Shown here piece by piece: positions 7,446-15,073 of a DNA stretch of 20,408 nucleotides. Under the pieces are notes generated by a model. That model worked only from the letters and a program-made list of their open reading frames with translations. It was not told where the DNA came from and searched no databases. The DNA comes from JABAAE01 sp036336715 (GTDB lineage: Bacteria; Planctomycetota; Planctomycetia; Pirellulales; Pirellulaceae). Numbering within the stretch: the first letter of the stretch is position 1; the number at the start of each line of letters is the position of its first letter. Position numbers and translations under genes: made by a program. The stretch spans positions 1 through 20,408 of the forward strand of contig JAYZFP010000199.1 in assembly GCA_036336715.1 (NCBI GenBank), read 5' to 3'.

Positions 7446-7637
7446 CCCGGCTTCACATCGATATCGATATCCGTCAGCTGGCCGTAGTCGCCGTCGATCG
7501 ATATCACTTCTTCAATCGCAGATCCGTCTGAATCGGAACGAAAGACCGTGTTCCCCTCCGTCCAGTAAATCATGGTCGGCTGAAAGAGGGAGTTTCTCTT
7601 CAAGCTTTTCAAGCAGGAGGGTACGATAGGAAGCCAT
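7424..7637 (-). CDS. N-terminal fragments of the surface protein
   Basis: Two short pieces in different frames. The first runs from ATG 7637 and encodes LLLEKLEEKLPLSAD, then drifts to nonsense and a stop. The second frame, from ATG 7573, reads MIYWTEGNTVFRSDSDGS and later GQLTDIDIDVKPG, a classic YWTD propeller blade, before its own stop at 7424-7426. Removing one C from the CC just before the ATG (plus strand GG 7574-7575) gives LSAD-MIYWTEG without a break. Adding one G at plus-strand CCC 7446-7448 gives DVKPG-MLYMATMKD, which runs on into the main frame. A TTG-initiated frame from 7669 is possible but has no signal-like or family-like N-terminus. The LEPRxLL reading rests on pattern memory. 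Confidence 0.6.
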
Positions 7638-7687
7638 GAATTGGTTGTTTGGCAGGGGGAATTTGGCAAGGAACGGTGGGCGACGCA

Positions 7688-7716
7688 ATCTTATTCCAAC
7701 CCAATCGGCGTTGCAA
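7688..7716 (-). promoter_or_regulatory. Candidate sigma-70-like promoter for the surface protein gene
   Basis: On the minus strand, TTGCAA (7716-7711) and TAAGAT (7693-7688) are separated by exactly 17 bases. This would start transcription near 7681 and leave a leader of about 45 bases before the ATG at 7637. Each box matches consensus at 4 of 6 positions, so this is only a candidate. Confidence 0.3.
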
Positions 7717-8023
7717 GTCGGCGAGCGTTTCTTGGATTGAATGGTGAGATCAATCCGGTAATTGTCTGGTGGGACCTTTCACCAACTGTCTGAATCCTAG
7801 TTGGAATCGAAAGGAACCTTGGCCCTGCGTCTTGTCCTGGTCAATTCGGTTTCATGTTGATTTTTGGCAACCTTTGCAAAAGGAACGGCCGCAAGCGTTC
7901 AGGGGTCCCATGGTTTGCGCGGCCTTGCATGAACCGTTGATTGAACGGGGTAGGGTTTTCGAGTGAACTTGAATAAAAATCGCTTGCTTTCATGATTTCC
8001 GCTGCTGGACCACGATGCCTCGG

Positions 8024-8060
8024 TTTCGTATCGCGAAAAATTTGGATTCGTTGTTATAAT
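8024..8060 (+). promoter_or_regulatory. Extended -10 promoter with overlapping palindrome
   Basis: TGTTATAAT at 8052-8060 is a perfect extended -10 element (TG-n-TATAAT). No good -35 box lies at 16-18 bases, which extended -10 promoters can tolerate. The spot where a -35 would sit is covered by the short palindrome TTTCG-TATCG-CGAAA (8024-8038), a possible operator. Transcription would start near 8067, about 138 bases before the ATG of the cytochrome-like gene. Confidence 0.4.
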
Positions 8061-8085
8061 GAAAACGCTCCCTCCTCCCCGGCCA

Positions 8086-8114
8086 CCGGATCCGGGAAAC
8101 ATCAAGGTGTTTCC
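8086..8114 (+). promoter_or_regulatory. Two stem-loop elements in the leader of the cytochrome-like operon
   Basis: Between the candidate promoter and the ATG at 8205 are the perfect palindrome CCGGATCCGG (8086-8095) and a hairpin GGAAACA (8095-8101)/TGTTTCC (8108-8114) with loop TCAAGG. They share one base. No known riboswitch class is recognised. The rest of the gap 7638-8204 (567 bases) holds no convincing gene. Confidence 0.3.
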
Positions 8115-8204
8115 GGGTTTCCTCCCATCCTTTGATGCGGTTTTTGCACTGCCTTCCCATTTTCTTTCACCCCGAGACGGAAAACGGAATTCCGCCCTTT
8201 ATTG

Positions 8205-10814
8205 ATGAAAGCAATTCCTACCTTTCTCGCGGTTCTTTTTGCCTTGAGTACCTGTCCGTTGGGTGCTGAGGACCCGGATGATAAAAACGTCCCACTGGAT
8301 CAGGCCAAGGCGCTGGGGCGTTCGAAATCCCGTTTTCTGAAAGACACCCTACGGCCGAAACCGGCGACGCTTTCCAAGCCGGTTGCGGACCTGGAGCAGT
8401 ACGGGGAAAAGATCGCTCCCCTGCTGAAAAAGAGCTGCCTGGCCTGTCATGGCCCCGAGCGCAGCGAAGGAAGGTTGCGGGTTGATGAACTGAACCCGGA
8501 TTTGTTGTCCGGTCCGGATGTTGAACATTGGCGCGAGATTTACAACGTCCTCAGCAACTCGGAGATGCCCCCAGAAGACGAAAGCGAGTTTGCGTTGTCC
8601 GACGACGCACGGTCGGGGGTGGTGGACTGGTTGAGTGGCGAAATGAACAAGGCTTCCATCGTTCGGCGAAATTCCGGTGGGCATTCTTCCTTTCGGCGTT
8701 TGGCAAAATACGAATACGATTACGCTCTGCGGGATCTTCTGGGACTCAGTCATGGTTTGTCCCACCGTCTTCCTCCGGAAACTGCGTCAGAGGATGGTTT
8801 TAAAAACAGTTCGGAAATGCTGCAGATGTCGGCCATGCAATTTGAGATTTATCGCGAGATAGCCTTCAAGGCGTTGAAAAGGGCGACTGTAATTGGCGAG
8901 CGTCCGGTGCCGGTAACCTATTTCATTTCGATGGACGAGGAATTTGGAAAATCGGCAAAGAATAAGAGGTTTCGCCAAACTGACAAGGATTTCGACAACA
9001 AGAGAAGGCGACAGCACCTGTTCAATACAAAGACAGGCGAAGCAATTCACTTTTCAGGAGGAAATGCGAAGCCCCGCAAGAATAGCCTTCCGGAAAGAGT
9101 TCGAACCGGATCGAATGTCGTTCTCGAATTGCCCCGTTCCAATGAGTTGAAAATGAACCTGGACCGGTTTCTGCCGGATGATGGGGTCATGCGTGTCAGG
9201 ATTCGGGCCTCCCGCACCACGAACCAGGCTGGTGAATACGCGAGTCTGCGACTGGGTCTGAGCGCCCATACCAGCAACAACGCCAATTTTTCCAACACCA
9301 TCAGTCAGCGGGACCTGCCGGTTTCCGCAACGGTCGATCAGCCCCAGTTCATCGATTTTCATATTTGCCTGAGTGATATCCAGCGGAATCCCTTTCGAAA
9401 GCTGGAACGAAAGTTTCCCCGGCGTGATGAATTTCTCCATATCCGGAATGTGTCCAACGCACGTGGTGGCAAGGACCCGCTTCACGTTCGAATTGAATAT
9501 GTTGAGATTGAGGCTCCGTTTTTTGAAGAGTGGCCCCCGGCGACCCACAAACAGATTTTCCACGAAAGCAAAAACCGTTCTGACGAGTTGAAATACGGCA
9601 GAGAGGTTCTCAGTCGTTTTTCGCGGAGGGCCTGGCGGCGTCCGCTGACGAGTGGCGAACTGGATCAACTGATGGAGCTGTTTTTGGGTTACCGTCCCCT
9701 GCTTGGAAGCTTCGAAGAAGCCATGGTCGAGGTGCTGGCAACGGTATTGGCCTCGCCAAATTTTCTTTACCTGACCAGCCGATTACCCGAGGGTGCGGTA
9801 ACCCAAAAAGGCGAAGTAAAACTCGACGGGGTGGAGTTGGCCAGTCGGCTTTCCTTTTTCCTCTGGTCAAGTATTCCGGACGAAGAGTTGCTGCGTTGTG
9901 GTGAGCAGGGAACCCTGGCCAATCCGGAAGTCCTTGCCTCCCAGGTCGAACGGATGCTGAAGGATTCGCGTTCCCGGCGGTTTTCCGAAAATTTTGTACA
10001 GCAATGGCTCGGTCTTGAGGGGATGGATGCGGTGAACCATGTCAGCGACGCTTCGCTGAAGGAAGCGATGCTTGGAGAACCGGTAGCCTTTTTCGAAACG
10101 GTGCTTTCCGGGAATCGTTCCGTGATGGACTTTATCCATTCGGATTACGTAACGGTCAACGAACGTTTGGCGGGGCACTACCACCTGCCGAATATCTACG
10201 GGCCTCAATTCCGGGAGGTTCCCGTAACCCCGGAATCCCGTCGGGGGGGCCTGTTGACTACGGCAGCCGTCTTGACCATGAATTCGGACGGAGAAGATTC
10301 GAACCCCCTGAAGCGGGGGGTTTGGCTGCTTGAAAGAATGCTGAATGATCCACCTCCCCCGCCGCCACCGAACGTTCCGGAAGTTGACCTGACGGACCCG
10401 GAAATTCTGAAAATGACGTTGAAGGAGCGGATTGAAGATCACCGGAATCATCCCGCATGCGCGTCCTGTCATTCCCGTATCGATCCCTGGGGAATTGCCT
10501 TTGAGAATTACAATTCCCTCGGGGTCTACCGAACACGCATTGGCAAGCGTCCGGTGGACGCGACGTCAGAATTGTTTAACCGGGAAAAACTGGCGGGAAT
10601 GGACGGTTTGAAACGATACCTGTTAATGGATCGCCAGGATCAGTTTGCCAGGGCAATGGTCCACAAGATGACGTCTTATGCGCTGGGGCGTCCCTTGTCT
10701 TTCCGCGATCATTCCGCGCTCGATCGAATCACGACCGTTTTCAGACAACGTGGTGATCGGTTGGGAGAGCTGGTAAAATTGATCACCACCAGTGAGTTGT
10801 TTCTCGCGAAATAG
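8205..10814 (+). CDS. Multi-domain c-type cytochrome-like protein (PSCyt1-DUF1587-1595-1592-1588-1585)
   Basis: An intact 869-residue exported protein of the PVC-specific DUF1592 family. ATG 8205 is chosen over the adjacent TTG 8202 because it starts a clean signal peptide (MKAIPTFLAVLFALS, cleavage near LGA-ED). Domains in order: a PSCyt1-like heme segment with C-L-A-C-H at 78-82 and the following GPERSEGRLRVDEL; DUF1587 from about 163 (FRRLAKYEYDYALRDLLG); a divergent beta-rich middle; DUF1595 about 455-525 (FSRRAWRRPL); DUF1592 about 540-660 (ASRLSFFLWSSIPDEELL); DUF1588 about 665-765 with the proline run NDPPPPPPPNVPE and a second heme motif C-A-S-C-H at 752-756; DUF1585 about 790-865. 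The two CxxCH motifs suggest covalent heme and a redox role outside the cytoplasm; the substrate is unknown for the family. A DUF1552 gene follows by 34 bases, so they form an operon. No defects are seen. Confidence 0.95.
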   Translation: MKAIPTFLAVLFALSTCPLGAEDPDDKNVPLDQAKALGRSKSRFLKDTLRPKPATLSKPVADLEQYGEKIAPLLKKSCLACHGPERSEGRLRVDELNPDLLSGPDVEHWREIYNVLSNSEMPPEDESEFALSDDARSGVVDWLSGEMNKASIVRRNSGGHSSFRRLAKYEYDYALRDLLGLSHGLSHRLPPETASEDGFKNSSEMLQMSAMQFEIYREIAFKALKRATVIGERPVPVTYFISMDEEFGKSAKNKRFRQTDKDFDNKRRRQHLFNTKTGEAIHFSGGNAKPRKNSLPERVRTGSNVVLELPRSNELKMNLDRFLPDDGVMRVRIRASRTTNQAGEYASLRLGLSAHTSNNANFSNTISQRDLPVSATVDQPQFIDFHICLSDIQRNPFRKLERKFPRRDEFLHIRNVSNARGGKDPLHVRIEYVEIEAPFFEEWPPATHKQIFHESKNRSDELKYGREVLSRFSRRAWRRPLTSGELDQLMELFLGYRPLLGSFEEAMVEVLATVLASPNFLYLTSRLPEGAVTQKGEVKLDGVELASRLSFFLWSSIPDEELLRCGEQGTLANPEVLASQVERMLKDSRSRRFSENFVQQWLGLEGMDAVNHVSDASLKEAMLGEPVAFFETVLSGNRSVMDFIHSDYVTVNERLAGHYHLPNIYGPQFREVPVTPESRRGGLLTTAAVLTMNSDGEDSNPLKRGVWLLERMLNDPPPPPPPNVPEVDLTDPEILKMTLKERIEDHRNHPACASCHSRIDPWGIAFENYNSLGVYRTRIGKRPVDATSELFNREKLAGMDGLKRYLLMDRQDQFARAMVHKMTSYALGRPLSFRDHSALDRITTVFRQRGDRLGELVKLITTSELFLAK

Positions 10815-10848
10815 AACAGAGGAAACCTTGAGTAAAAACCCCCCTGTA

Positions 10849-12225
10849 ATGAACCGAAGAAATTTCCTGTATGGTGCCGGCCTGGCACTGGCGTTGCCAC
10901 GTTTCGAAACCTTTGCCGCAGTCGACCTCGATTCGGAGGATGTGCCGCGGCGATTCCTCAGCGTTTACCACCCTGATGGAGTCGGTTTGCCCCTCAAGTC
11001 CGATCCGGCGTGGAAAGACTGGAGCTGGTTTCCGCGTGGAGGTGAGCGGGATTTTCAACTCACCAAAGTCCTCGATGTTCTGGAGCCGTTGCGACAGGAA
11101 ATCACCATTTATTCCGGCCTCTCGCATCCAGCGGTCCGACGGGTACACGGTCACTCAAATGCCGATCAATACCTGACGGGTGCGGCCACCGGCGGTCACG
11201 GGCCGTACCAGAATACGGTTTCCGTTGACCAGGTGATTGCGGCCCATACCGGTGAGTTTACCAGGCATTCCTCCCTGGTCATGTCGACCAATGGTGGGAT
11301 TGGTGCTCCCCGTGGCGCCCAGACCCAATCCTTTAACCAGGAAGGTCGGCCGATTCCGGCAATGAACAAGCCCAAGCAGATTTTCGACATGCTGTTTGTT
11401 GCCAGCGGCAAAGATGCCGCGGCCAAATTGGCTCGAAGCAAGAGTGCCCTCGACTACCTGATTGCCAACACGCGTTCGTTGGAAAAAAAACTGTCCAAAC
11501 GTGACCAGGAAACGCTCCAGCAGTACCTGGACGCAGTTCGGGATACGGAAATCAAACTTGCCAAAGCACAAAAATGGATCGACGCACCCCTTCCCAAGGT
11601 CGATTCCAGTCGGCTGAATCTGGATGCCGATCCGGCCGAGGCGAAGCTGTATTTTGAAACGATGTACGAACTGATCTACCTGGCCTTTTTGAGTGACTCC
11701 ACCCGGGTGGCCACTTTTCAACTGGGACGGGAAAACGGCGAGGGACCGCATGACCTGCTTTCCAAGGCAGTTGGACTTGGAAAGGCACATGCCCTGACCC
11801 ACGCCGTCAAAAAACCTGATGGCTGGAAGAATCTTGGAACCTACAACCGTTACCAGGCACAGGAGTTCGGGCGTTTCGTGACCAAGTTGCGTGAAACGCC
11901 GGAACCCAATGGGGGCGGGAACATGCTGGACAATACGTTTGCCATGCACGGATCCGCGTCCAGCAGCTTTCACCTTTCTCGCAATTACCCCATTATTTCC
12001 GCCGGGGGTAAGAACCTCGGATTTCAAAATGGACGTTATTTGAAATTCGGATCCGGCAACGAAGACAACCAGGCCGGTGCCGGAATCGCCAGTGATGTTG
12101 GATGGCGTGGGAAAATCGAAGCCGAAGAGCTTCCACTGTCCCAGTTGTTTGTCACGATTTTGCAGAGATTCGGTGTCGAAACCGATTCTTTCGCAGGCAT
12201 CCAGGGCACCCTGGAGCGGGTGTAG
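10849..12225 (+). CDS. Tat-exported DUF1552 family protein (first copy)
   Basis: A 458-residue protein from ATG 10849, beginning MNRRNFLYGAGLALALP with a twin-arginine R-R-x-F-L motif and a hydrophobic stretch, cleavage near FAA. This predicts folded export by the Tat pathway. A TTG at 10828 is an alternative start: it adds seven residues and has AGAGGA (10817-10822) at good spacing. The body matches DUF1552: FLSVYHPDGVGLP, YSGLSHPAVRRVHGHSNAD, QYLTGA, VDQVIAAHTGEF, LDYLIANTRSLEKKLSKRDQ and QYLDAVRDTEIKLAKAQKW. The family has no established biochemical role; it nearly always sits beside DUF1592-type cytochrome-like genes in Planctomycetota and Verrucomicrobiota, as here, implying the two exported proteins act together. 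Intact; a hairpin lies just after the stop. Confidence 0.93.
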   Translation: MNRRNFLYGAGLALALPRFETFAAVDLDSEDVPRRFLSVYHPDGVGLPLKSDPAWKDWSWFPRGGERDFQLTKVLDVLEPLRQEITIYSGLSHPAVRRVHGHSNADQYLTGAATGGHGPYQNTVSVDQVIAAHTGEFTRHSSLVMSTNGGIGAPRGAQTQSFNQEGRPIPAMNKPKQIFDMLFVASGKDAAAKLARSKSALDYLIANTRSLEKKLSKRDQETLQQYLDAVRDTEIKLAKAQKWIDAPLPKVDSSRLNLDADPAEAKLYFETMYELIYLAFLSDSTRVATFQLGRENGEGPHDLLSKAVGLGKAHALTHAVKKPDGWKNLGTYNRYQAQEFGRFVTKLRETPEPNGGGNMLDNTFAMHGSASSSFHLSRNYPIISAGGKNLGFQNGRYLKFGSGNEDNQAGAGIASDVGWRGKIEAEELPLSQLFVTILQRFGVETDSFAGIQGTLERV

Positions 12226-12230
12226 ATTCC

Positions 12231-12251
12231 AGGCGATCGGACGAATCGCCT
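12231..12251 (+). terminator. Hairpin between convergent operon and GH16 gene
   Basis: AGGCGAT (12231-12237) and ATCGCCT (12245-12251) form a perfect 7-pair stem with loop CGGACGA, six bases after the DUF1552 stop codon and before the convergent GH16 gene. The following bases are pyrimidine-rich (CCTCTCTTCCC) but not a U-run. A plausible 3' end for the plus-strand operon. Confidence 0.4.
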
Positions 12252-12335
12252 CCTCTCTTCCCGGTAACACTTGATCAGACCGACCGTTCTGTTTTGTCCG
12301 TTTTGTTTTGGAAGGGCATCGGTTCCGATCGCCGT

Positions 12336-13823
12336 TTATTCCAGGTAAAGATCGTCCAGGTGGTAGGATTGCCCGCTCCGGACACCGCCTTCCCAGGCGA
12401 TCGCAAACAGGGTGCTGACCTGTGTCAAATCGACACCTCTTTTTTTAGCCTCCTCGAGGTCAATTCGGCACGAGTGCCATTTTCCGTCTGCACGAAATCC
12501 AAGTTTTGCCAGGTTGGCCTCGTAGGATTTTCCATTTTTGCTTTGGATGATCACCCGGAATTTTTCCCATGTTTCGGCATCTTTGGATTTCAGGTCAAAA
12601 CCCATGGTCTGAAATGCCGAAATGTCGGCCACTCCGGTTCCGTAATCCGGATTCATTTCCAGTTGCCAACGACTCCAACCGTTTTTCAGGACAAAACGGT
12701 AGGAAGCGTTTCCCTCCACCTTGTCCTGGTAATCAATCATCATCTCGGCTGATTCCCGGTCGGTGCCTTTCTGTTTCCAGGCGTAGCAACGGGAATCGCT
12801 TCCTTTTTCCCAGCCACATTTCTTGTTGAGCGTTTTGGGCCGCTCACTGAAATGGTGAATGCCGACCTTTTTTCCGGTGTACTTGGCTGGAGGCACGAAA
12901 CGTTCGCCAGGCTTGAAGTTCTGGTCCTCTTCACGCTGGTAAACCCGAACATAGTCAACCAGGTAGGTAGCGGGTAGTTTGGCCTTTTCCATGTTTCCGC
13001 CGTTGTCCCCACCGAGGGCAAGGTTGACAATCAGGTAATGCGGGTGGTGGAACGGATTGCGGGGGCCCCAGTTTGGCTGGGGATTTCTGGTTGACGAAAG
13101 ACTGGTTTCATTCACCAGGCGGTCGTCCACATACAACCGAATTGACCGCTGATCCCAATCCATCCGCCAGGTGTGGAATTCATTCAGCCAGGCTTTTCCC
13201 CCGAGCTCCCTGGTTTTGACAGATTTTCCACTCCATTTCGCGTTCCATCTCGTTTTGGTTCCGCTGGCCACGTTTGCCAGGATCTTGTCCTGGTAATATT
13301 CCATGATGTCAATTTCACCACAGCTGGGCCATTCTCCATTTTCGCCAACCGTCCAGAATGCAGGCCACATCCCTTCGCCATGCGGGATCTTGGCACGCAT
13401 GACAAACCGGCCCATTGTCCAACTGTGGAGCCCCTTGGTCATGAGTGAGGCTGAAGTGAATTCGATAAATTTTGTTTCGCGAGGATCGGTTGATCCCTTA
13501 ACGTACTGGGGATTCCTTTTGATTTCTTCCCTGCCGGTGATGACCAGCATTCCATTTTTGCATTCGGCATTCTCTTTCTGGTACCACTGGTCTTCGTTAT
13601 TTCTTAAGAACCCCTGTTCGAATACCCAGTTTTTCGGGTTGGGAGGTCCCTCTTTTTCAAATTCGTCCGCCCAGACAAGTCGGTAACCGCCTTTGGTAAA
13701 GGGATCCTCTTTGTTTTGAATCGACTGTTGCTGAAAAGCCAGGAGCGTTCCAGGGGAAACGGTTAAAAGTATCGCCAACATTGAACCTGCCAATGCCCTG
13801 AACAAGCTGTGATGAAACAACAT
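12336..13823 (-). CDS. Glycoside hydrolase family 16 (laminarinase-like) with C-terminal carbohydrate-binding-like domain
   Basis: A 495-residue secreted enzyme. The N-terminal signal is FRALAGSMLAILLTVSPG with cleavage near LAF. The GH16 domain spans about residues 45-300: LVWADEFE, NWVFEQGFLRNNEDQWY, MGRFVMRAKIPHGEGMWPAF, and the catalytic signature G-E-I-D-I-M-E with nucleophile Glu170 and acid/base Glu175 (the extra Met is the beta-bulge form found in laminarinases). VDYVRVYQ closes the domain. This points to endo-cleavage of beta-1,3 or mixed beta-glucan by a retaining mechanism. Residues about 345-495 (ending SGQSYHLDDLYLE) form a second beta-sandwich resembling carbohydrate-binding modules; the exact CBM family is not assigned. 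The start is supported by GGAAG seven bases upstream (plus coordinates 13831-13835). It stands alone on the minus strand between the two cytochrome-like cassettes. Confidence 0.95.
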   Translation of the reverse strand: MLFHHSLFRALAGSMLAILLTVSPGTLLAFQQQSIQNKEDPFTKGGYRLVWADEFEKEGPPNPKNWVFEQGFLRNNEDQWYQKENAECKNGMLVITGREEIKRNPQYVKGSTDPRETKFIEFTSASLMTKGLHSWTMGRFVMRAKIPHGEGMWPAFWTVGENGEWPSCGEIDIMEYYQDKILANVASGTKTRWNAKWSGKSVKTRELGGKAWLNEFHTWRMDWDQRSIRLYVDDRLVNETSLSSTRNPQPNWGPRNPFHHPHYLIVNLALGGDNGGNMEKAKLPATYLVDYVRVYQREEDQNFKPGERFVPPAKYTGKKVGIHHFSERPKTLNKKCGWEKGSDSRCYAWKQKGTDRESAEMMIDYQDKVEGNASYRFVLKNGWSRWQLEMNPDYGTGVADISAFQTMGFDLKSKDAETWEKFRVIIQSKNGKSYEANLAKLGFRADGKWHSCRIDLEEAKKRGVDLTQVSTLFAIAWEGGVRSGQSYHLDDLYLE

Positions 13824-14500
13824 TTAATGGCTTCCAAATACTGTGGGTTTGAATCGGCTGGAATCCGAAAAACAAATGGTTTTCAAAGTCTTTTTTAAAT
13901 TTTGCATTTCCATGTGACCAAAAACGGCCAATTTTTCCTGCATTTCCGGCATTCGGCAATTTGCGTTGGCTCGATCTGAGGAATGTATCGCCATTGATGG
14001 TTCGTTTTCTTTCAGGATCCATCTGCTGATTCCCGAACCGTGTATAGGTTCATTGAATCCCCGGAAGAAAACACCGGACGAAAATCCTGGCCGATTTCAA
14101 AGGACTCAATTTCCCGCCCGTTGGTGACCCAAGAATTGAGATCATGGTCGGATCTGCTGCCCTGGGATGGGAAGGTGGATTCCCTTCCTGTCGAATGAAG
14201 AAAAGGCGGATTTGTACACAGTAAAAATTTGATTTTTTGAAATGTCTGGATGGATCAAAGGTTTACCAGGCGTCGACGGAAGATTCCATGCCTTGAAAGG
14301 CACCTCTCGGTCCGCGGAGTAAACTGTTTTTTTCTTACGGCATTTGAATTCGTGAGGACTTTTGGCCGACCTGTTTCATTATTCAGGTATCTGGATTTTT
14401 TAGTTGCAAACGGCTTTTCATCATGCGGGCATCGGAGGATCTCGATGTGGCCCGTTTGGTTTGTTTGGTTAAAATGGACCTTTTCGTCGAAGGGTTTCAA
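13824..14500. other. Intergenic region without a recognisable gene
   Basis: This stretch of 677 bases separates the divergent GH16 and second cytochrome-like genes, so both promoters should lie here, but I find no confident -35/-10 pair. It has several A/T-rich runs (for example 13885-13910 and 14220-14240) and one hairpin, GGAAGG (14170-14175)/CCTTCC (14183-14188). Open frames in it give low-complexity or Cys/Arg-rich translations unlike the neighbouring proteins and are not called. Confidence 0.6.
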
Positions 14501-15073
14501 ATGAATCGCGCGATTGCGTTGGCCAGTATCTTTTTTTCAGTGGGTCTGCCAGTCTGCCAGGAGGGTCTGTATGCCCAGGCAAAACGGACGTGGACCGATG
14601 GTTCAGGAAGGTCAATCGTCGCCGAGTACCTTGGCATTGAGGGAAAAGGAGACAATGCCATCGTATTGATCCGCAGGGATGATGGAAAAGAATTTCGTTT
14701 TCCGGTATCCCGGTTGAGCCAAAAGGATCGCGACTACCTGGATGGGCTCGAGTCGCCCTCGGCCAATTTGGTCAAGGTTGAGATTCCAGATTCCAAAATT
14801 GAACCGTTCCTGAGGAAATTCTGTTTCCGCTGCCATGACGCTGACGTACAAAATGGGCAGGTCAGGCTGGACCGTTTGCAATTTGAGATTACCAACAATG
14901 ACCAGGCTCAACGCTGGCAGGACATTCTTGATCAGTTGAACGGTGGTGAAATGCCGCCGGAGGATGAACCCCAGCCAGGGAATGAGGCCCTGGCTGAAAT
15001 TCTTGGCGAGTTGACACGGAGCCTGCTGTTGGCCAGACGACGGTTGAGCGACCAGGGGGGGGCATCCGGATGA
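14501..15073 (+). CDS. N-terminal piece: signal peptide, SHD1 domain, PSCyt1-like heme domain
   Basis: A 190-residue piece. ATG 14501 is chosen because it begins a signal peptide (MNRAIALASIFFSVGLPV, cleavage near YAQA); an in-frame ATG at 14423 would bury it. Residues about 29-82 are an SHD1-type domain (RTWTDGSGRSIVAEYLGIEG ... FRFPVSRLSQKDRDYL), common in PVC exported proteins. Then comes the heme segment with Cys108-F-R-Cys111-His112, QNGQVRLDRL and the conserved GGEMPPEDEPQP. The frame ends at TGA 15071-15073 directly after eight Gs. The next frame's ATG overlaps this stop (ATGA), which can look like coupling, but homologues carry DUF1587 in the same polypeptide. Confidence 0.85.
   Translation: MNRAIALASIFFSVGLPVCQEGLYAQAKRTWTDGSGRSIVAEYLGIEGKGDNAIVLIRRDDGKEFRFPVSRLSQKDRDYLDGLESPSANLVKVEIPDSKIEPFLRKFCFRCHDADVQNGQVRLDRLQFEITNNDQAQRWQDILDQLNGGEMPPEDEPQPGNEALAEILGELTRSLLLARRRLSDQGGASG

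Larger units (their letters stand above)
3873..7637 (-). pseudogene. Large modular surface protein (LEPRxLL-like, YWTD propeller, cadherin-like repeats, Calx-beta), frameshifted
   Basis: This umbrella entry joins pieces lying in different frames. Read with four single-base corrections, they make one protein of about 1,254 residues: (1) ATG at 7637 with N-terminal motif LLLEKLEEKLPLSAD, like the LEPRxLL-type N-termini of large planctomycete exported proteins; (2) a YWTD/LDL-receptor-type beta propeller, about residues 22-307; (3) four cadherin-like repeats, about 307-757; (4) a beta domain A; (5) a Calx-beta domain; (6) a second domain A; (7) an acidic, Trp-rich tail ending WTKLWHDWISA. The corrections are one extra base at 7574-7575, one missing at 7446-7448, one missing at 4797-4800 and one extra at 4113-4116. 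They sum to zero, so start and stop are in the same frame (3,762 bases apart). The likely role is adhesion or a cell-surface scaffold. It is either a decaying gene or an intact gene with sequence errors. Confidence 0.75.

Noticed and set aside
6654..7487. Plus-strand open frame of 277 codons
   Set aside because: It is antisense to the YWTD propeller, whose protein motifs are unmistakable. Its translation is a repetitive V/D/E-rich shadow with no recognisable start or family.
7899..8105. Small minus-strand gene of 68 codons in the divergent intergenic region
   Set aside because: Low-complexity Gly/Ser start, no family likeness, and it overlaps the extended -10 promoter and leader hairpins of the plus-strand operon.
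11155..12270. Minus-strand open frame of 371 codons
   Set aside because: Fully antisense to the well-supported first DUF1552 gene; no motif, signal peptide or start context.
14250..14504. Overlapping small open frames on both strands before the second cytochrome-like gene
   Set aside because: Arg/Cys/Phe-rich translations with no start context; they fall in a region expected to carry promoters.
15070..15073. ATGA overlap as a real gene boundary with translational coupling
   Set aside because: The downstream frame begins in the middle of the DUF1587 signature and has no signal peptide, while the upstream frame ends directly after a G8 run. A frameshift explains both better; reinitiation remains only a fallback.
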